This document shows, piece after piece, positions 15,256 to 24,303 of a stretch of 64,000 bases of DNA. Under the pieces are notes generated by a model. The model was not told the DNA's origin. It saw nothing but the letters and a program-made list of their open reading frames with translations, and did not search any database. Within the stretch, counting starts at the first letter, position 1, and each line of letters begins with the position of its first letter. This stretch comes from an uncultured Clostridia bacterium (GTDB taxonomy: Bacteria > Bacillota_A > Clostridia > TANB77 > CAG-508): the NCBI GenBank assembly GCA_944393405.1, contig CALYAC010000013.1, forward strand, positions 1 to 64,000, read 5' to 3'. The position numbers and the translations under genes are program-made.

Positions 15256-15451
15256 ATTTTACCGATTGCCTATAAATCAAGCTATATTAAAATTATATGT
15301 TGCTTGTACCAATATTATTCCTAGTTTTTTTAATTTTTTTAAATTTTTTTACATATTTTCATATAAATTACATATATTGTTCACAATAGTTGTATAATAA
15401 TTATAAATATGATATCATAATATTGATATTATCTATAAAGGAGGAAAAATT

Positions 15452-16000
15452 ATGTGGTGGATCATCCTTGCAATAGTTGTAGTTCTAGTTATAGCTATAA
15501 TTGCATTATATAATGGATTAGTTACAATGAGACTAAGAGTAAAAAATGCATGGAGCCAAATAGACGTACAATTACAAAGAAGATTTGATTTAATACCAAA
15601 TTTAGTAGAATCTGTAAAAGGATATATGACTCATGAATCAGATGTATTAACTAAAGTAACAGATTTACGTTCTTCTTGGGCAAATGCTAATACAGTTGAT
15701 GAAAAAGCTAAATTAGACAATGAATTATCAGATACATTAAAGACAATCATGGCTGTAGCAGAAAATTATCCAAATTTAAAAGCAAATGAAAACTTTTTAA
15801 GTTTGCAAGAAGAATTACAAAATACAGAAAATAAAATATCTTATTCTAGACAATTCTATAATGATACAGTAACAAGATATAATACAAAAATTCAAGTCTT
15901 CCCTTCAAACATTATTGCTTCTCTATTTCATTTTACAGAAGAGGCATTATTTGAAGTTGATAATGACGAAGCTAAGAAAAATGTTAAAGTACAATTTTAA
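15452..16000 (+). CDS. lemA: LemA family protein
   Basis: 182 residues. One N-terminal membrane helix (about 2-22) is followed by a long helical bundle with the family hallmarks [22 protein letters not shown] and [14 protein letters not shown] near the C-terminus. LemA proteins are membrane-anchored with a cytoplasmic helical domain and often sit beside htpX, as here; their biochemical role is not firmly known. AAAGGAGG precedes the ATG. A terminator hairpin separates it from htpX. Confidence 0.93.
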   Translation: MWWIILAIVVVLVIAIIALYNGLVTMRLRVKNAWSQIDVQLQRRFDLIPNLVESVKGYMTHESDVLTKVTDLRSSWANANTVDEKAKLDNELSDTLKTIMAVAENYPNLKANENFLSLQEELQNTENKISYSRQFYNDTVTRYNTKIQVFPSNIIASLFHFTEEALFEVDNDEAKKNVKVQF

Positions 16001-16016
16001 AATGATTTGATATTAA

Positions 16017-16057
16017 TAAATTTTTTACGGCTTCTGCTGTAAAAAATTTATTTTTTT
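16017..16057 (+). terminator. Terminator between lemA and htpX
   Basis: A long stem (TAAATTTTTTACGGC / GCTGTAAAAAATTTA, one weak pair, loop TTCT) is followed by TTTTTTTAT. It lies 16 bases after the lemA stop, so readthrough into htpX is likely reduced. Confidence 0.8.
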
Positions 16058-16117
16058 ATATTCATTTTGTTTTTAACATCATATTGATTATTTATATAAA
16101 GGAATGTGAAGATATTT

Positions 16118-17023
16118 ATGTATGAAGATATACGAAATAATAAAATAAAAACTGGAATTATAGTTTCATTATTTTTAATAGTTATCGCATTGATAATATA
16201 TTATATATGCATGGCATTTGACCTAGGAATTTTTTCTATTGTTATTGCTATGATTTTTGCAATAACTACTACTTGGGCATCATACTATTATAGTGATAAA
16301 ATTGTTTTATCAGTAAATAAAGCCCATGAAGCATCTCCAGAAATACAACAAAAATTAAATCATATATTGGATGGATTAATGATATCATCTGGATTAGAAC
16401 ATAGGCCGAAGCTATATGTTGTGGATGATATGCAACCAAATGCATTTGCAACAGGTAGAAATCCAGAACATTCAGTAATATGTGTTACAACGGGGCTACT
16501 TGAAAAAATGGATTATTATGAATTAGAAGGCGTTATTGCTCATGAGCTTTCACATGTGAAAAATTATGATATACGTCTTTCTGCAGTTGTAACTGTAATG
16601 GTAGGTTTTATGGTCATGCTTACAGATTTCTTTAGTAGAATACTATTTTGGGGTGGCAGCAAAAATAACGATAATGATTCTAAAAGTGGTAATCCTATAC
16701 TAATGCTAATAGGTTTAGTTTGCTTAATACTTGCTCCTATCTTTGGTAAATTAATGCAACTTGCATTATCTAGACGTAGAGAATATTTAGCTGACGCAAG
16801 TGCAGTTGAACTTACAAGAAATCCTGATGGATTAATATCTGCATTGCAAAAACTTGATTCAGATCCAAATGAATTAAAAACAGCTAATCAATCTACAGCA
16901 CATATGTATATAGTTAATCCATTTAAGCAAAATTTAAAAAATGGAAAAAAGAAAAAAACAAATATATTTTCTACTCACCCATCAATAGATGACAGAATAG
17001 AAGCCATAAGAAATTTAAAATAA
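16118..17023 (+). CDS. htpX: Membrane zinc metalloprotease HtpX
   Basis: 301 residues of peptidase family M48. Two N-terminal helices (about 11-52) are followed by the zinc site HELSH (142-146), a further hydrophobic stretch near 160-215, and the third-ligand region RREYLADASAVELT. HtpX cleaves damaged or misfolded membrane proteins. MYEDIRNNK matches the usual family N-terminus, so the ATG at 16118 is chosen over the in-frame GTG at 16106, which is only 2 bases from AAAGGA. The ribosome binding site for the chosen start is weak. Pairing with lemA is typical. Confidence 0.9.
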   Translation: MYEDIRNNKIKTGIIVSLFLIVIALIIYYICMAFDLGIFSIVIAMIFAITTTWASYYYSDKIVLSVNKAHEASPEIQQKLNHILDGLMISSGLEHRPKLYVVDDMQPNAFATGRNPEHSVICVTTGLLEKMDYYELEGVIAHELSHVKNYDIRLSAVVTVMVGFMVMLTDFFSRILFWGGSKNNDNDSKSGNPILMLIGLVCLILAPIFGKLMQLALSRRREYLADASAVELTRNPDGLISALQKLDSDPNELKTANQSTAHMYIVNPFKQNLKNGKKKKTNIFSTHPSIDDRIEAIRNLK

Positions 17024-17029
17024 AATTTA

Positions 17030-17062
17030 AAAAGGAGAAATCAAATAATAATTTCTCCTTTT
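17030..17062. terminator. Bidirectional terminator between htpX and tatD
   Basis: A perfect 12-bp stem AAAAGGAGAAAT / ATTTCTCCTTTT with a 9-base loop, T-rich on both sides. It serves the convergent htpX and tatD genes. Confidence 0.85.
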
Positions 17063-17066
17063 CTTT

Positions 17067-17882
17067 TTATTTAATAATTCTTTTTTTAATTTTAAATATC
17101 TTGTTTGCGTTTTCATATGTTATTTTTGCAATTTCATCTATACTAACATTTTTTACATCTGCAATTTTTTGAGCCGTATATTTTACATTTCTTGAGTCAT
17201 TTCTTTTTCCTCTATTAGGTTCTGGTGATAAATATGGGCTATCTGTTTCTATTAAAATCTTATCTAATGGAACCATTTCAATTATTTCATTTGCGTTTTT
17301 AGAATTTTTAAAAGTAATTGGCCCTGCAAAAGAAATATAAAATCCAAGCTTTAATCCTTCTTTTACTAATTCTCTATTTAAAGGACAGCAGTGAAACACC
17401 CCATAGTTATTAACTTTATGCTTTTTTAAAATTTCTAAAGTATCCATAACTGCTTCTCTTGTATGAATTACTATTGGTAACTCTAATCTATTTGCCATTT
17501 CTATCTGTTTTATGAATGCTTGTATTTGTAAATCTTTATTTTCTTTATTCCAATAATAATCTAAGCCTATTTCTCCAATTCCAACAATTTTATTTGCATT
17601 ATCTCTACTACTTTTTTCATTTATAATAAATTGCTCTAGTTCATTTAATTCCTGTATCAATTTTTCATTATTTTCCGGTATATCGTTTGGAGAAATTCCA
17701 GATATGGTATATATCCAATCATATTCTTTCGCTATTTTTAGGGCATATTTAGACGATTCTAGGCTATATCCTGCATTAATCAATCTAGTTATGCCTGAGT
17801 CATATATTTTATTAATCAATTCTTCTCTATCTTCATCAAATTTTTCATCATTATAGTGAGCATGTGAATCAAAAAGTTCCAT
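17067..17882 (-). CDS. tatD: TatD family metal-dependent DNase
   Basis: 271 residues, a TIM-barrel amidohydrolase-like hydrolase. Metal ligands are visible: HAH at 7-9, the Glu in GIGEIGLDYYW, the His in VIHTREA, the His in VFHCC, and the Asp in IETDSPYLSPEP. TatD proteins act as 3'-5' exonucleases or deoxyribonucleases in DNA repair; another known activity is D-aminoacyl-tRNA deacylase. GAAAGGAAT precedes the ATG. It lies 11 bases downstream of acpS and is likely co-transcribed. Confidence 0.93.
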   Translation of the reverse strand: MELFDSHAHYNDEKFDEDREELINKIYDSGITRLINAGYSLESSKYALKIAKEYDWIYTISGISPNDIPENNEKLIQELNELEQFIINEKSSRDNANKIVGIGEIGLDYYWNKENKDLQIQAFIKQIEMANRLELPIVIHTREAVMDTLEILKKHKVNNYGVFHCCPLNRELVKEGLKLGFYISFAGPITFKNSKNANEIIEMVPLDKILIETDSPYLSPEPNRGKRNDSRNVKYTAQKIADVKNVSIDEIAKITYENANKIFKIKKRIIK

Positions 17883-17893
17883 ATTATTCCTTT

Positions 17894-18292
17894 CTATTCA
17901 AAAACTGCAACTGCACTAGCAATAGCATATTCTTTTATATGAGATATACTAATATCAATATCTTTAATATTTAAATCATTTGCAGTTTTAGTGATATTTT
18001 TATTTAATCTTTCCACATTTATTCCAGGTTTTCCATTTTCGTAGTTTATAACTTCTATACTTGTCCAAAGTCCATCATCTCTATCAAGTACATAATTTGA
18101 TATTGCTTTATATACGGCTTCTTTTACTGCGAATCTTGCTGCATAATGTTGATATTTCATAGCATCTGATTTATTACAATATTCTATTTCTGCACTTGTA
18201 TATATCCTATTTAAAAAGTTATCACCTAAATCTTCAATTGCTTTTTTTATTCTTTCAACTTCTATTATATCTATCCCTGTTGTAATTTTCAT
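17894..18292 (-). CDS. acpS: Holo-[acyl-carrier-protein] synthase
   Basis: 132 residues, the normal length for AcpS. The N-terminus TTGIDIIEVERI carries the Mg-binding Asp8, and the FAVKEAVYKAI motif the Glu. The enzyme transfers 4'-phosphopantetheine from CoA to the acyl carrier protein, which is essential for fatty acid synthesis. The ATG follows AAAGGGTAG. It is the first gene of a two-gene unit with tatD. Confidence 0.95.
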   Translation of the reverse strand: MKITTGIDIIEVERIKKAIEDLGDNFLNRIYTSAEIEYCNKSDAMKYQHYAARFAVKEAVYKAISNYVLDRDDGLWTSIEVINYENGKPGINVERLNKNITKTANDLNIKDIDISISHIKEYAIASAVAVFE

Positions 18293-18333
18293 ATCATTAA
18301 TCTACCCTTTTTAACATTTCATTTTATATTTTA

Positions 18334-18375
18334 ATATCCTTATTAATAACTAAAATAACACATTAATAAGGATAT
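18334..18375. terminator. Perfect 14-bp stem-loop downstream of the 416-aa gene
   Basis: ATATCCTTATTAAT / ATTAATAAGGATAT are perfect inverted repeats with a 14-base A-rich loop, 16 bases after the stop of the minus-strand 416-residue gene. The T-run is better on the plus strand (ATTTTTTAATC), so its direction of action is uncertain. Confidence 0.5.
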
Positions 18376-18390
18376 ATTTTTTAATCTTAT

Positions 18391-19641
18391 TTACATTAAT
18401 GTAGCAAATATAAATGCAATAATGTTTAAAAATAATATAAATAATAATACTTTTCTAGTAGCTTTACTACTTTTTCTTAATTCATCAATATTACTTTTTT
18501 TGTACGTTACATCATATTCACTTTTTAATTTATAGAAAGTTTTCTCTACATTCAAATTATTTGTCCAATTACTTTCTAATCTTCTTCCAAATTCTTCATT
18601 TGTAACATCTTGAATCCATAGATTCTTAGTAAAATCAAGAAATTCTATTTCTGCCTCTTTGAATCTATAGTTAAAATCATAATTTAATTTATTTAATAAT
18701 ATCTTTTTATATAATACTAAAATATATGTATATAAATACTCACTTTCAAATTTCTGTGGTACTGTTGTAAAATTCGGTGTATTAACATTTGATGTTAGTA
18801 AAACTGTACTTGTTGCTGTAAATCCATAACGTATATATTGGTTTTTATACATAGACTTTTCTTGTTCTTTGTTTTCATGCATCATTGAATATTTATCATC
18901 TATAATTTGTGAATTTGCTGGAAGTACTGAACGGAACTTTTCAAAAATATTATCTATCTCTTCCTCTTCAGTATGTTCATTCCAATTTTTTTGATCTAAG
19001 CAACAATATGAATAAACAAAAAACTTATCATTTCCTATATTTGCTTTTTTAGAAATACAGTTATTTCCAGTAAGTTCTTTTATTAGAACAGAAATATCTT
19101 TTACACTCTTAAAAGAATTAGATTGTATTTTAATATTCTCATATTCTTTTAAATTATATGCTGTAGAATTTACTTCTCTAAATTTATAATTAAAATTCAA
19201 GACATCTGAAAAACTTTCTGAATTTTCTATGTTTGTTTTAAATACTAAAAAAGATATTCCAGTTTTATAACATATTATTTTTATTTCAGAAATTTCAAAA
19301 AATATACCATTATTTGATTCTACTTTTCCTTGCAAATTTTCAGGTAACTCATAATTAAATATGTTACAATCATGTTCTGCAAGTAATGTTGCTTGAAGAG
19401 GTATATCCATTCTTCTAAAATCTCTTTCACCATCTCTAGTTAATCCAAAAGACCAAAACATGTAGTCTCTTATATTAGGTAGAAAATATGTGAATAAATG
19501 AATATCTTTTTGTTCATTAAAGAATCTTATTCTACATTTTTTGTTTCTTAGCAAACTTTGTAGATATTTCTTATATTTATTTTCTTCAATTATATACGGA
19601 TATATAAAATACGTATATTGATATTTTGTCATAAGTTCCAC
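18391..19641 (-). CDS. Uncharacterised C-terminally membrane-anchored protein (416 aa)
   Basis: Not recognised. Residues 1-390 look soluble, with mixed alpha/beta character (YIRYGF and a Ser/Thr-rich segment near 275-290). A single membrane helix at the extreme C-terminus (about 397-415, LLFILFLNIIAFIFATLM) follows a Lys/Arg/Ser stretch. This is a tail-anchor layout, with most of the protein probably in the cytoplasm. It starts at GTG 19641 behind AGGAGG with 8 bases; the ATG at 19632 would be 17 bases away. A perfect 11-bp hairpin sits just upstream of the ribosome binding site. It follows the WG-repeat gene on the same strand. Confidence 0.6.
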   Translation of the reverse strand: MELMTKYQYTYFIYPYIIEENKYKKYLQSLLRNKKCRIRFFNEQKDIHLFTYFLPNIRDYMFWSFGLTRDGERDFRRMDIPLQATLLAEHDCNIFNYELPENLQGKVESNNGIFFEISEIKIICYKTGISFLVFKTNIENSESFSDVLNFNYKFREVNSTAYNLKEYENIKIQSNSFKSVKDISVLIKELTGNNCISKKANIGNDKFFVYSYCCLDQKNWNEHTEEEEIDNIFEKFRSVLPANSQIIDDKYSMMHENKEQEKSMYKNQYIRYGFTATSTVLLTSNVNTPNFTTVPQKFESEYLYTYILVLYKKILLNKLNYDFNYRFKEAEIEFLDFTKNLWIQDVTNEEFGRRLESNWTNNLNVEKTFYKLKSEYDVTYKKSNIDELRKSSKATRKVLLFILFLNIIAFIFATLM

Positions 19642-19663
19642 GTTTTATTCCTCCTAAGTTTAT

Positions 19664-19692
19664 CATATAGAAGCTTTAAATGCTTCTATATG
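19664..19692 (-). promoter_or_regulatory. Hairpin before the ribosome binding site of the 416-aa gene
   Basis: CATATAGAAGC / GCTTCTATATG form a perfect 11-bp stem with a 7-base loop, between the WG-repeat gene stop and the AGGAGG. It has no T-run on the minus strand, so it may be an RNA processing or translation element rather than a terminator. Confidence 0.45.
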
Positions 19693-19748
19693 ATTTTCTA
19701 TACCCAAATTATTATTATATCTAATTTAGTCAAACATTACTTAATTTT

Positions 19749-21281
19749 TTAATTATTGTCTGTAAAATAATATAAATTTAAATCTTCACCTAAGTGCCAT
19801 TTACCAATAAATTCAACTAATACATTATCATCTAATGTATATGTTGGTTCAATTGCAATATTTCCTCTTGAATCAACAGATCCCCATTTTCCATCAATCT
19901 TTATGCTTGCATATCCATAATCATTTTGTTCTGTTGCATCATCATATATATAATTTACTACTACATTACCATTTCTATCAACAAATCCATACTTACCTTC
20001 TTCATTTCTACTTAAGAAAATTGTATTTCCTGATAAAATTTCATTTGTTGTCTTTTCCTCAAATCTAAAATTATAGTATTTATAATTATTGTCTTGTCTA
20101 ACTTTTATATATCCATCTTGTTCATTTACTTCAGATACTATTACTCCTGTTAATTTAACATCCATATTATTATCAATTAAATCAGATGTATAATCTTCAT
20201 TAGTTGCTTCATAAAATCCTGCTGAATCTCTATAAATTATATTTTCATATTTTATTTCAATTAATTCTTCCCCATTTGTATTGATAACACCATATTTAGT
20301 ATTATCTTCTACTATATAATTGTCTCCATTTGCATATACTATGCTATCATATTTGCTATCTATAAGTTTTGTACCATCTACTTTTACTATACCAAATTTA
20401 TTATTATTCTTTATGATGGCATTTCCATTATTTACTGATATTATATCGTCATAATCACCTGCAAGATATTTCTTTCCTTCAAGATCAATAACTTCTATAT
20501 CATTTCCTTCTTTAGTAATATAATAATTTTTATCTCCTGACACTTGTTTAATTTCGTCGTATTCAGTTTTTAAAATTTCTTGTTTTGAATATCCGATCAA
20601 TCCGTATTTTCCATCTTCATTTTCTACTATAAATCCATCTTCATACTGATCAGTAAGAGGCATAATATCTTTATATTTATTTTCAATTACGACTGTTCCT
20701 ATATTATCAACTAATCCATATTTGTTGTCTTTTTCCGTTATGAAACTATTTTCTACTCCTTTTGCAGTATAAATATCGTCATATTCACAATTTACTATAA
20801 GTGTATTATTATTTGTATTTAATAATCCATATTTTCCATCTTTCATAACTTTAAGCATATTTTTTGTATACCATAGATTATTACTTTCATCATAATTTTC
20901 TAGTGCTTCTACCTTTTCATAATCAGTATATATTTGTTCGTTCTTTTCATTTATTACCTTTGTTTTATATGTATCATCATCATAATTTACATCATATGTA
21001 CAAATAAATATTGGTTTTGTACTATCTGGTATTACAATATATTCATCATATTCTGGTGTAATTATAGTGTTTCCCCTTGAATCAATTACTCCCCATTTTC
21101 CTGATGTATATATTGGAAAATATTCTAATGCCACAGTCTTTTCTTCTGTATGACTTTCACCTGTAAATAGTTTATTTATTCCTATAATAAACATTATAAT
21201 TACAGCAAAAGCAATTATAACAGCAAAAACCTTTTTCATGTTTAATTTTTGCTCTCCATCGTATCTTTTTCCTCTACTCAT
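19749..21281 (-). CDS. WG-repeat (KWG) protein, membrane-anchored
   Basis: 510 residues. A Lys/Arg-rich N-terminus and one membrane helix (about 18-40) precede about eleven repeats of some 38-45 residues. Good copies include GKWGVIDSRGN, GKYGLLNTNNN, NKYGLVDNIGT, NKFGIVKVDGT, TKYGVINTNGE, GKYGFVDRNGN and GKWGSVDSRGN, each followed by a YDE/YDD/YEN turn. About three copies are degenerate. WG repeats fold into beta-propeller-like surfaces, and their ligands are unknown. The ATG at 21281 follows GGAGG; the start at 21293 overlaps it. It is probably displayed outside the membrane. Confidence 0.85.
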   Translation of the reverse strand: MSRGKRYDGEQKLNMKKVFAVIIAFAVIIMFIIGINKLFTGESHTEEKTVALEYFPIYTSGKWGVIDSRGNTIITPEYDEYIVIPDSTKPIFICTYDVNYDDDTYKTKVINEKNEQIYTDYEKVEALENYDESNNLWYTKNMLKVMKDGKYGLLNTNNNTLIVNCEYDDIYTAKGVENSFITEKDNKYGLVDNIGTVVIENKYKDIMPLTDQYEDGFIVENEDGKYGLIGYSKQEILKTEYDEIKQVSGDKNYYITKEGNDIEVIDLEGKKYLAGDYDDIISVNNGNAIIKNNNKFGIVKVDGTKLIDSKYDSIVYANGDNYIVEDNTKYGVINTNGEELIEIKYENIIYRDSAGFYEATNEDYTSDLIDNNMDVKLTGVIVSEVNEQDGYIKVRQDNNYKYYNFRFEEKTTNEILSGNTIFLSRNEEGKYGFVDRNGNVVVNYIYDDATEQNDYGYASIKIDGKWGSVDSRGNIAIEPTYTLDDNVLVEFIGKWHLGEDLNLYYFTDNN

Positions 21282-21317
21282 AAAGACCTCCATAAGCGAA
21301 TATATTTTTACATATAT

Positions 21318-21347
21318 ACTATATCATATTTATATCATGAATTACAA
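21318..21347 (-). promoter_or_regulatory. Possible promoter of the WG-repeat gene
   Basis: TTGTAA (21342-21347) and TATAGT (21318-21323) on the minus strand with 18-base spacing, about 37 bases before the ATG. Confidence 0.4.
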
Positions 21348-21449
21348 GAAATTTGTTATATTTTAACGAAAAATAAATATATAATAGTCATTTACTTTTT
21401 ATTATTTATTCTAATTTTAAAATTATTTATTCTTTTATATTTTACATGA

Positions 21450-21480
21450 AAAAGGGAATTCCAAAATAGAATTCCCTTTT
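21450..21480. terminator. Terminator of spoIIE
   Basis: A perfect 12-bp stem AAAAGGGAATTC / GAATTCCCTTTT with a 7-base loop, 6 bases beyond the spoIIE stop. T-rich on both strands. Confidence 0.85.
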
Positions 21481-21485
21481 ATTTA

Positions 21486-23978
21486 TTATTTTTTAGTTAT
21501 TTTTGCTACTATTACACTCATATCATCTTTTTGATTTCCAAATTCGTTATCTACTGCCTCTTTTAAAATTATATCAGCAATTTGTTTTGCATCGTTTGTC
21601 TCTATATCTTCTAGTAAATATCTAAGCCATAAATGTTTATTTATAAATTCTTTATTAGAATCTATTATTCCATCTGTACACATTACTATAATGTCACCAT
21701 CTTTTAAATCAAAATCATAAACTACTAGGTCATTCTCATTTACAATTCCTGTTGGAAGTGACATTGATTTAAGAAGTTGTACTTCTCTTCCCCTTTTTAC
21801 ATATGTTGGGCATGCACCATTTTTAATGAATTCCATATTTCCATTAAATAAATCTAAAATTTCAATATCTAATGTTGCATACATATCTTCATCTGTATTC
21901 GCTGAAAGAGTTGAATTAATTAATTGTAAAGAAACATCTTTTTCAAATCCAGCAGTTAATAATCTTTCTAACATCTTTATTGCTATTTTACTACTCTTCA
22001 TAGCTTCTGGACCTGATCCCATTCCATCACTTAATGCAAGTAAATACTTTCCATCATCTAGTCTTGTTTCTAGACTACTATCACCTGATACTGGTGAATC
22101 AGTCTTAGTAGATTTTGCAGTTCCTATCTGTATTCTATATTTGTCATCAGAAATATATGTAAATTTACATACGTTTCTATCTAATCTTAATCCACATTCT
22201 TGTTTTTGCATTATCATATTATGTCCTAGTACTTTAGTAAGTATTTGACATATTTTCTTTATATCACACTCTGTTCCATCTGGATTGTCACATACTCCTG
22301 TATATGCCTCTACTATAAATCTTCCTGAAGAATTCTTTTTTATATCTAAAGTCTTTACTTTAATTTCTTTTTGTTCTAATAACATAAATATTTCTTGTTT
22401 TTTATCCAGATATTCATCATCTTTTTTCTTTTTATCAATATCATCTGCCATTTTAGAAATAGCTTCAGATACACCTTTAAGTTGTGTTGAAACATTCTTC
22501 TTGCTTTCATCTAATTTCTTTTTCCATATAAAGTTCATTTTACTAATTTTATATGAATAATTAATTGCCTTAGTTATTTTATATACATCTTCCTTAGCCT
22601 GTGTTTTTGTGTTTTCGAATCCGACTATATAATTATTATGCTTTGCTAATATATTAACTAGTACCTTTTCAGTTATGATTTCATTATCTAATAAATGGTT
22701 AAAAATATCTGTAATTAATTCTTCCGTAGGATTATATAATTCTTCATAAAGCATATTATCTTCTAAATCTTCTAAATTCTTTTTTAACTCTTCTCTAAAA
22801 ATATCTATATTCTTTTTTTCTTGTTCTTTTAATTCTTCTTCTGTCAATATCGTTGCCGCAGCGCCACTATAACTTTCTGCCATATCATAAATTGTATCAG
22901 ATATACTATTTAATTTATATATTGTATCCTGATTTGATTCAATATTTCCTCCGGTAGTTTCTGGTAGCAATCTTGTATTTCCCACTAAATCTTCTATGTT
23001 AATTTCTATGTTTTTTGGAATTGCAAGTAATCCTAATGCTGCAATCAATATTTCTTGAAATACAATTAATTCAACTGAATTACCATTAGCCGCATATGCT
23101 AAAATGACATTTCCTAAAGCAAATCCAACTATAACTCCTATTCTTCCAAATCTATTAAGAAGACCTGCTATTAAACCTGATACTGCATATACTGCAATCA
23201 TTATAGGGTCTGCTTCAGTAATTATACCAAGTACCACTCCAATCGTAATACCCCCTGTTGCTCCAACAAGTAATCCATTTTTCCATCCAAGTACAAGAAC
23301 GATTAAAATACTTAAAATATTTTTTATAGAAAATCCGAATATATGTAAATTTCCAAATGCTGTTATTGCAATTGCAAGCAAAAGACTTGTACCAATTACT
23401 TCCTCTATAGTAAATGCCCTTCTTGTTACAAAATCCACTATTACTGTTATAGAATTTACAAATATTTTATAAAATATATATGTTGTCATACTAAGCATTA
23501 TAGCTGTTAATAGATCAAACATATAAAATGTTCTAAAAAACATTGGAATAACTTGTACTATTAATACAGAAAAAAATAAATGTCCACCAATTTTTTTCTT
23601 TTCATTTACATCTTCTTGTAATCTAGGTCTTATTATTAATATAGATACAAAAAGTAAAATAGATGTTATAAAATACACTAAAAAGTTTGTAAATCCAAAA
23701 CTAATAAATGTACCAATTAAAGATAAAATATACATAATTCCTATTGGTCGATTATTACTTAATGCCGCTGCAATAATAGCAAGTCCAAATGGAACTAATG
23801 AAAAGATTAAATTGCTATTATTAAATCCTACCATTGAAATTAGAAAAGTTACTATATATAAAATTATGTTTTGTTTTGCAAATAATTTTTTTAACACATC
23901 TTTTGTATTAACTTTTTTTACCTCTTCGTCATAAAACTCTTGACTTTCGCTTGAGTCTCTAGTTATATTTTGAAACAT
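21486..23978 (-). CDS. spoIIE: Stage II sporulation protein E, PP2C-type phosphatase
   Basis: 830 residues, the usual SpoIIE length and plan. A short cytoplasmic N-terminus is followed by about ten membrane helices (35-325), a Lys/Glu-rich helical central region (340-590), and a PP2C/SpoIIE phosphatase domain (about 600-829) with metal-binding LSDGMGSGPEA and MCTDGIIDSN. SpoIIE localises to the asymmetric septum and dephosphorylates SpoIIAA to activate SigF in the forespore. The ATG at 23978 follows GAGGTGATTAAT; the GTG at 23987 overlaps this site. The promoter has a 21-bp spacer with a Spo0A-box-like sequence. Confidence 0.95.
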   Translation of the reverse strand: MFQNITRDSSESQEFYDEEVKKVNTKDVLKKLFAKQNIILYIVTFLISMVGFNNSNLIFSLVPFGLAIIAAALSNNRPIGIMYILSLIGTFISFGFTNFLVYFITSILLFVSILIIRPRLQEDVNEKKKIGGHLFFSVLIVQVIPMFFRTFYMFDLLTAIMLSMTTYIFYKIFVNSITVIVDFVTRRAFTIEEVIGTSLLLAIAITAFGNLHIFGFSIKNILSILIVLVLGWKNGLLVGATGGITIGVVLGIITEADPIMIAVYAVSGLIAGLLNRFGRIGVIVGFALGNVILAYAANGNSVELIVFQEILIAALGLLAIPKNIEINIEDLVGNTRLLPETTGGNIESNQDTIYKLNSISDTIYDMAESYSGAAATILTEEELKEQEKKNIDIFREELKKNLEDLEDNMLYEELYNPTEELITDIFNHLLDNEIITEKVLVNILAKHNNYIVGFENTKTQAKEDVYKITKAINYSYKISKMNFIWKKKLDESKKNVSTQLKGVSEAISKMADDIDKKKKDDEYLDKKQEIFMLLEQKEIKVKTLDIKKNSSGRFIVEAYTGVCDNPDGTECDIKKICQILTKVLGHNMIMQKQECGLRLDRNVCKFTYISDDKYRIQIGTAKSTKTDSPVSGDSSLETRLDDGKYLLALSDGMGSGPEAMKSSKIAIKMLERLLTAGFEKDVSLQLINSTLSANTDEDMYATLDIEILDLFNGNMEFIKNGACPTYVKRGREVQLLKSMSLPTGIVNENDLVVYDFDLKDGDIIVMCTDGIIDSNKEFINKHLWLRYLLEDIETNDAKQIADIILKEAVDNEFGNQKDDMSVIVAKITKK

Positions 23979-24065
23979 ATTAATCACCTCTACTCTTTTA
24001 TTTATGCATTAATGTTTTCTTTAAGAAAGCTTTTTCTTTAGTTCATGTAGCTTTAATGCTACCTA

Positions 24066-24100
24066 ATTATAGTCCACTTAAAAATATTTTTTTGTCACAT
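24066..24100 (-). promoter_or_regulatory. spoIIE promoter with 21-bp spacer and 0A-box-like sequence
   Basis: On the minus strand TATAAT (24066-24071) has GTGACA (24093-24098) 21 bases upstream rather than 17. The plus-strand TTTGTCACAT at 24091-24100 overlaps that -35 and resembles the Spo0A box TTTGTCGAAT (8 of 10). Spo0A-activated spoIIE/spoIIG promoters in Bacillus have such long spacers. The gene-free stretch 23979-24303 also holds an inverted repeat GTAGC-TTTAAT-GCTAC near 24045-24061 and the terminator at 24223. I see nothing in the rest. Confidence 0.5.
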
Positions 24101-24222
24101 TTAATCCATAATATAAAAAAGTTTTTTACAAAATGTGATGTGTTCTTAATATTTATAATATTTTTTAACAATATGTGTATATTATTTTATCTCAAATTAG
24201 CTTTTTTTTCAATATTTTGCAT

Positions 24223-24258
24223 AAAAATAGAACCTTATTTTTCATAAGGTTCTATTTT
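24223..24258 (-). terminator. Terminator of the surface-protein operon
   Basis: A perfect 15-bp stem AAAATAGAACCTTAT / ATAAGGTTCTATTTT with a 5-base loop, about 45 bases after the stop of the 1,763-residue gene, with T-rich sequence on the minus side. Confidence 0.85.
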
Positions 24259-24303
24259 ATATTTTGGGTTGTTATTTTTTATTGTTTTCATATTGTATTA
24301 ATT

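Noticed and set aside
12123..15452. Riboswitch or T-box leaders upstream of the permease, xth and lemA
   Set aside because: Gaps are short, and no conserved riboswitch core or antiterminator pair was found.
24056..24247. Plus-strand open frame of 63 codons upstream of spoIIE
   Set aside because: No ribosome binding site, hydrophobic composition expected from AT-rich DNA, and it overlaps the spoIIE promoter and the 24223 terminator.
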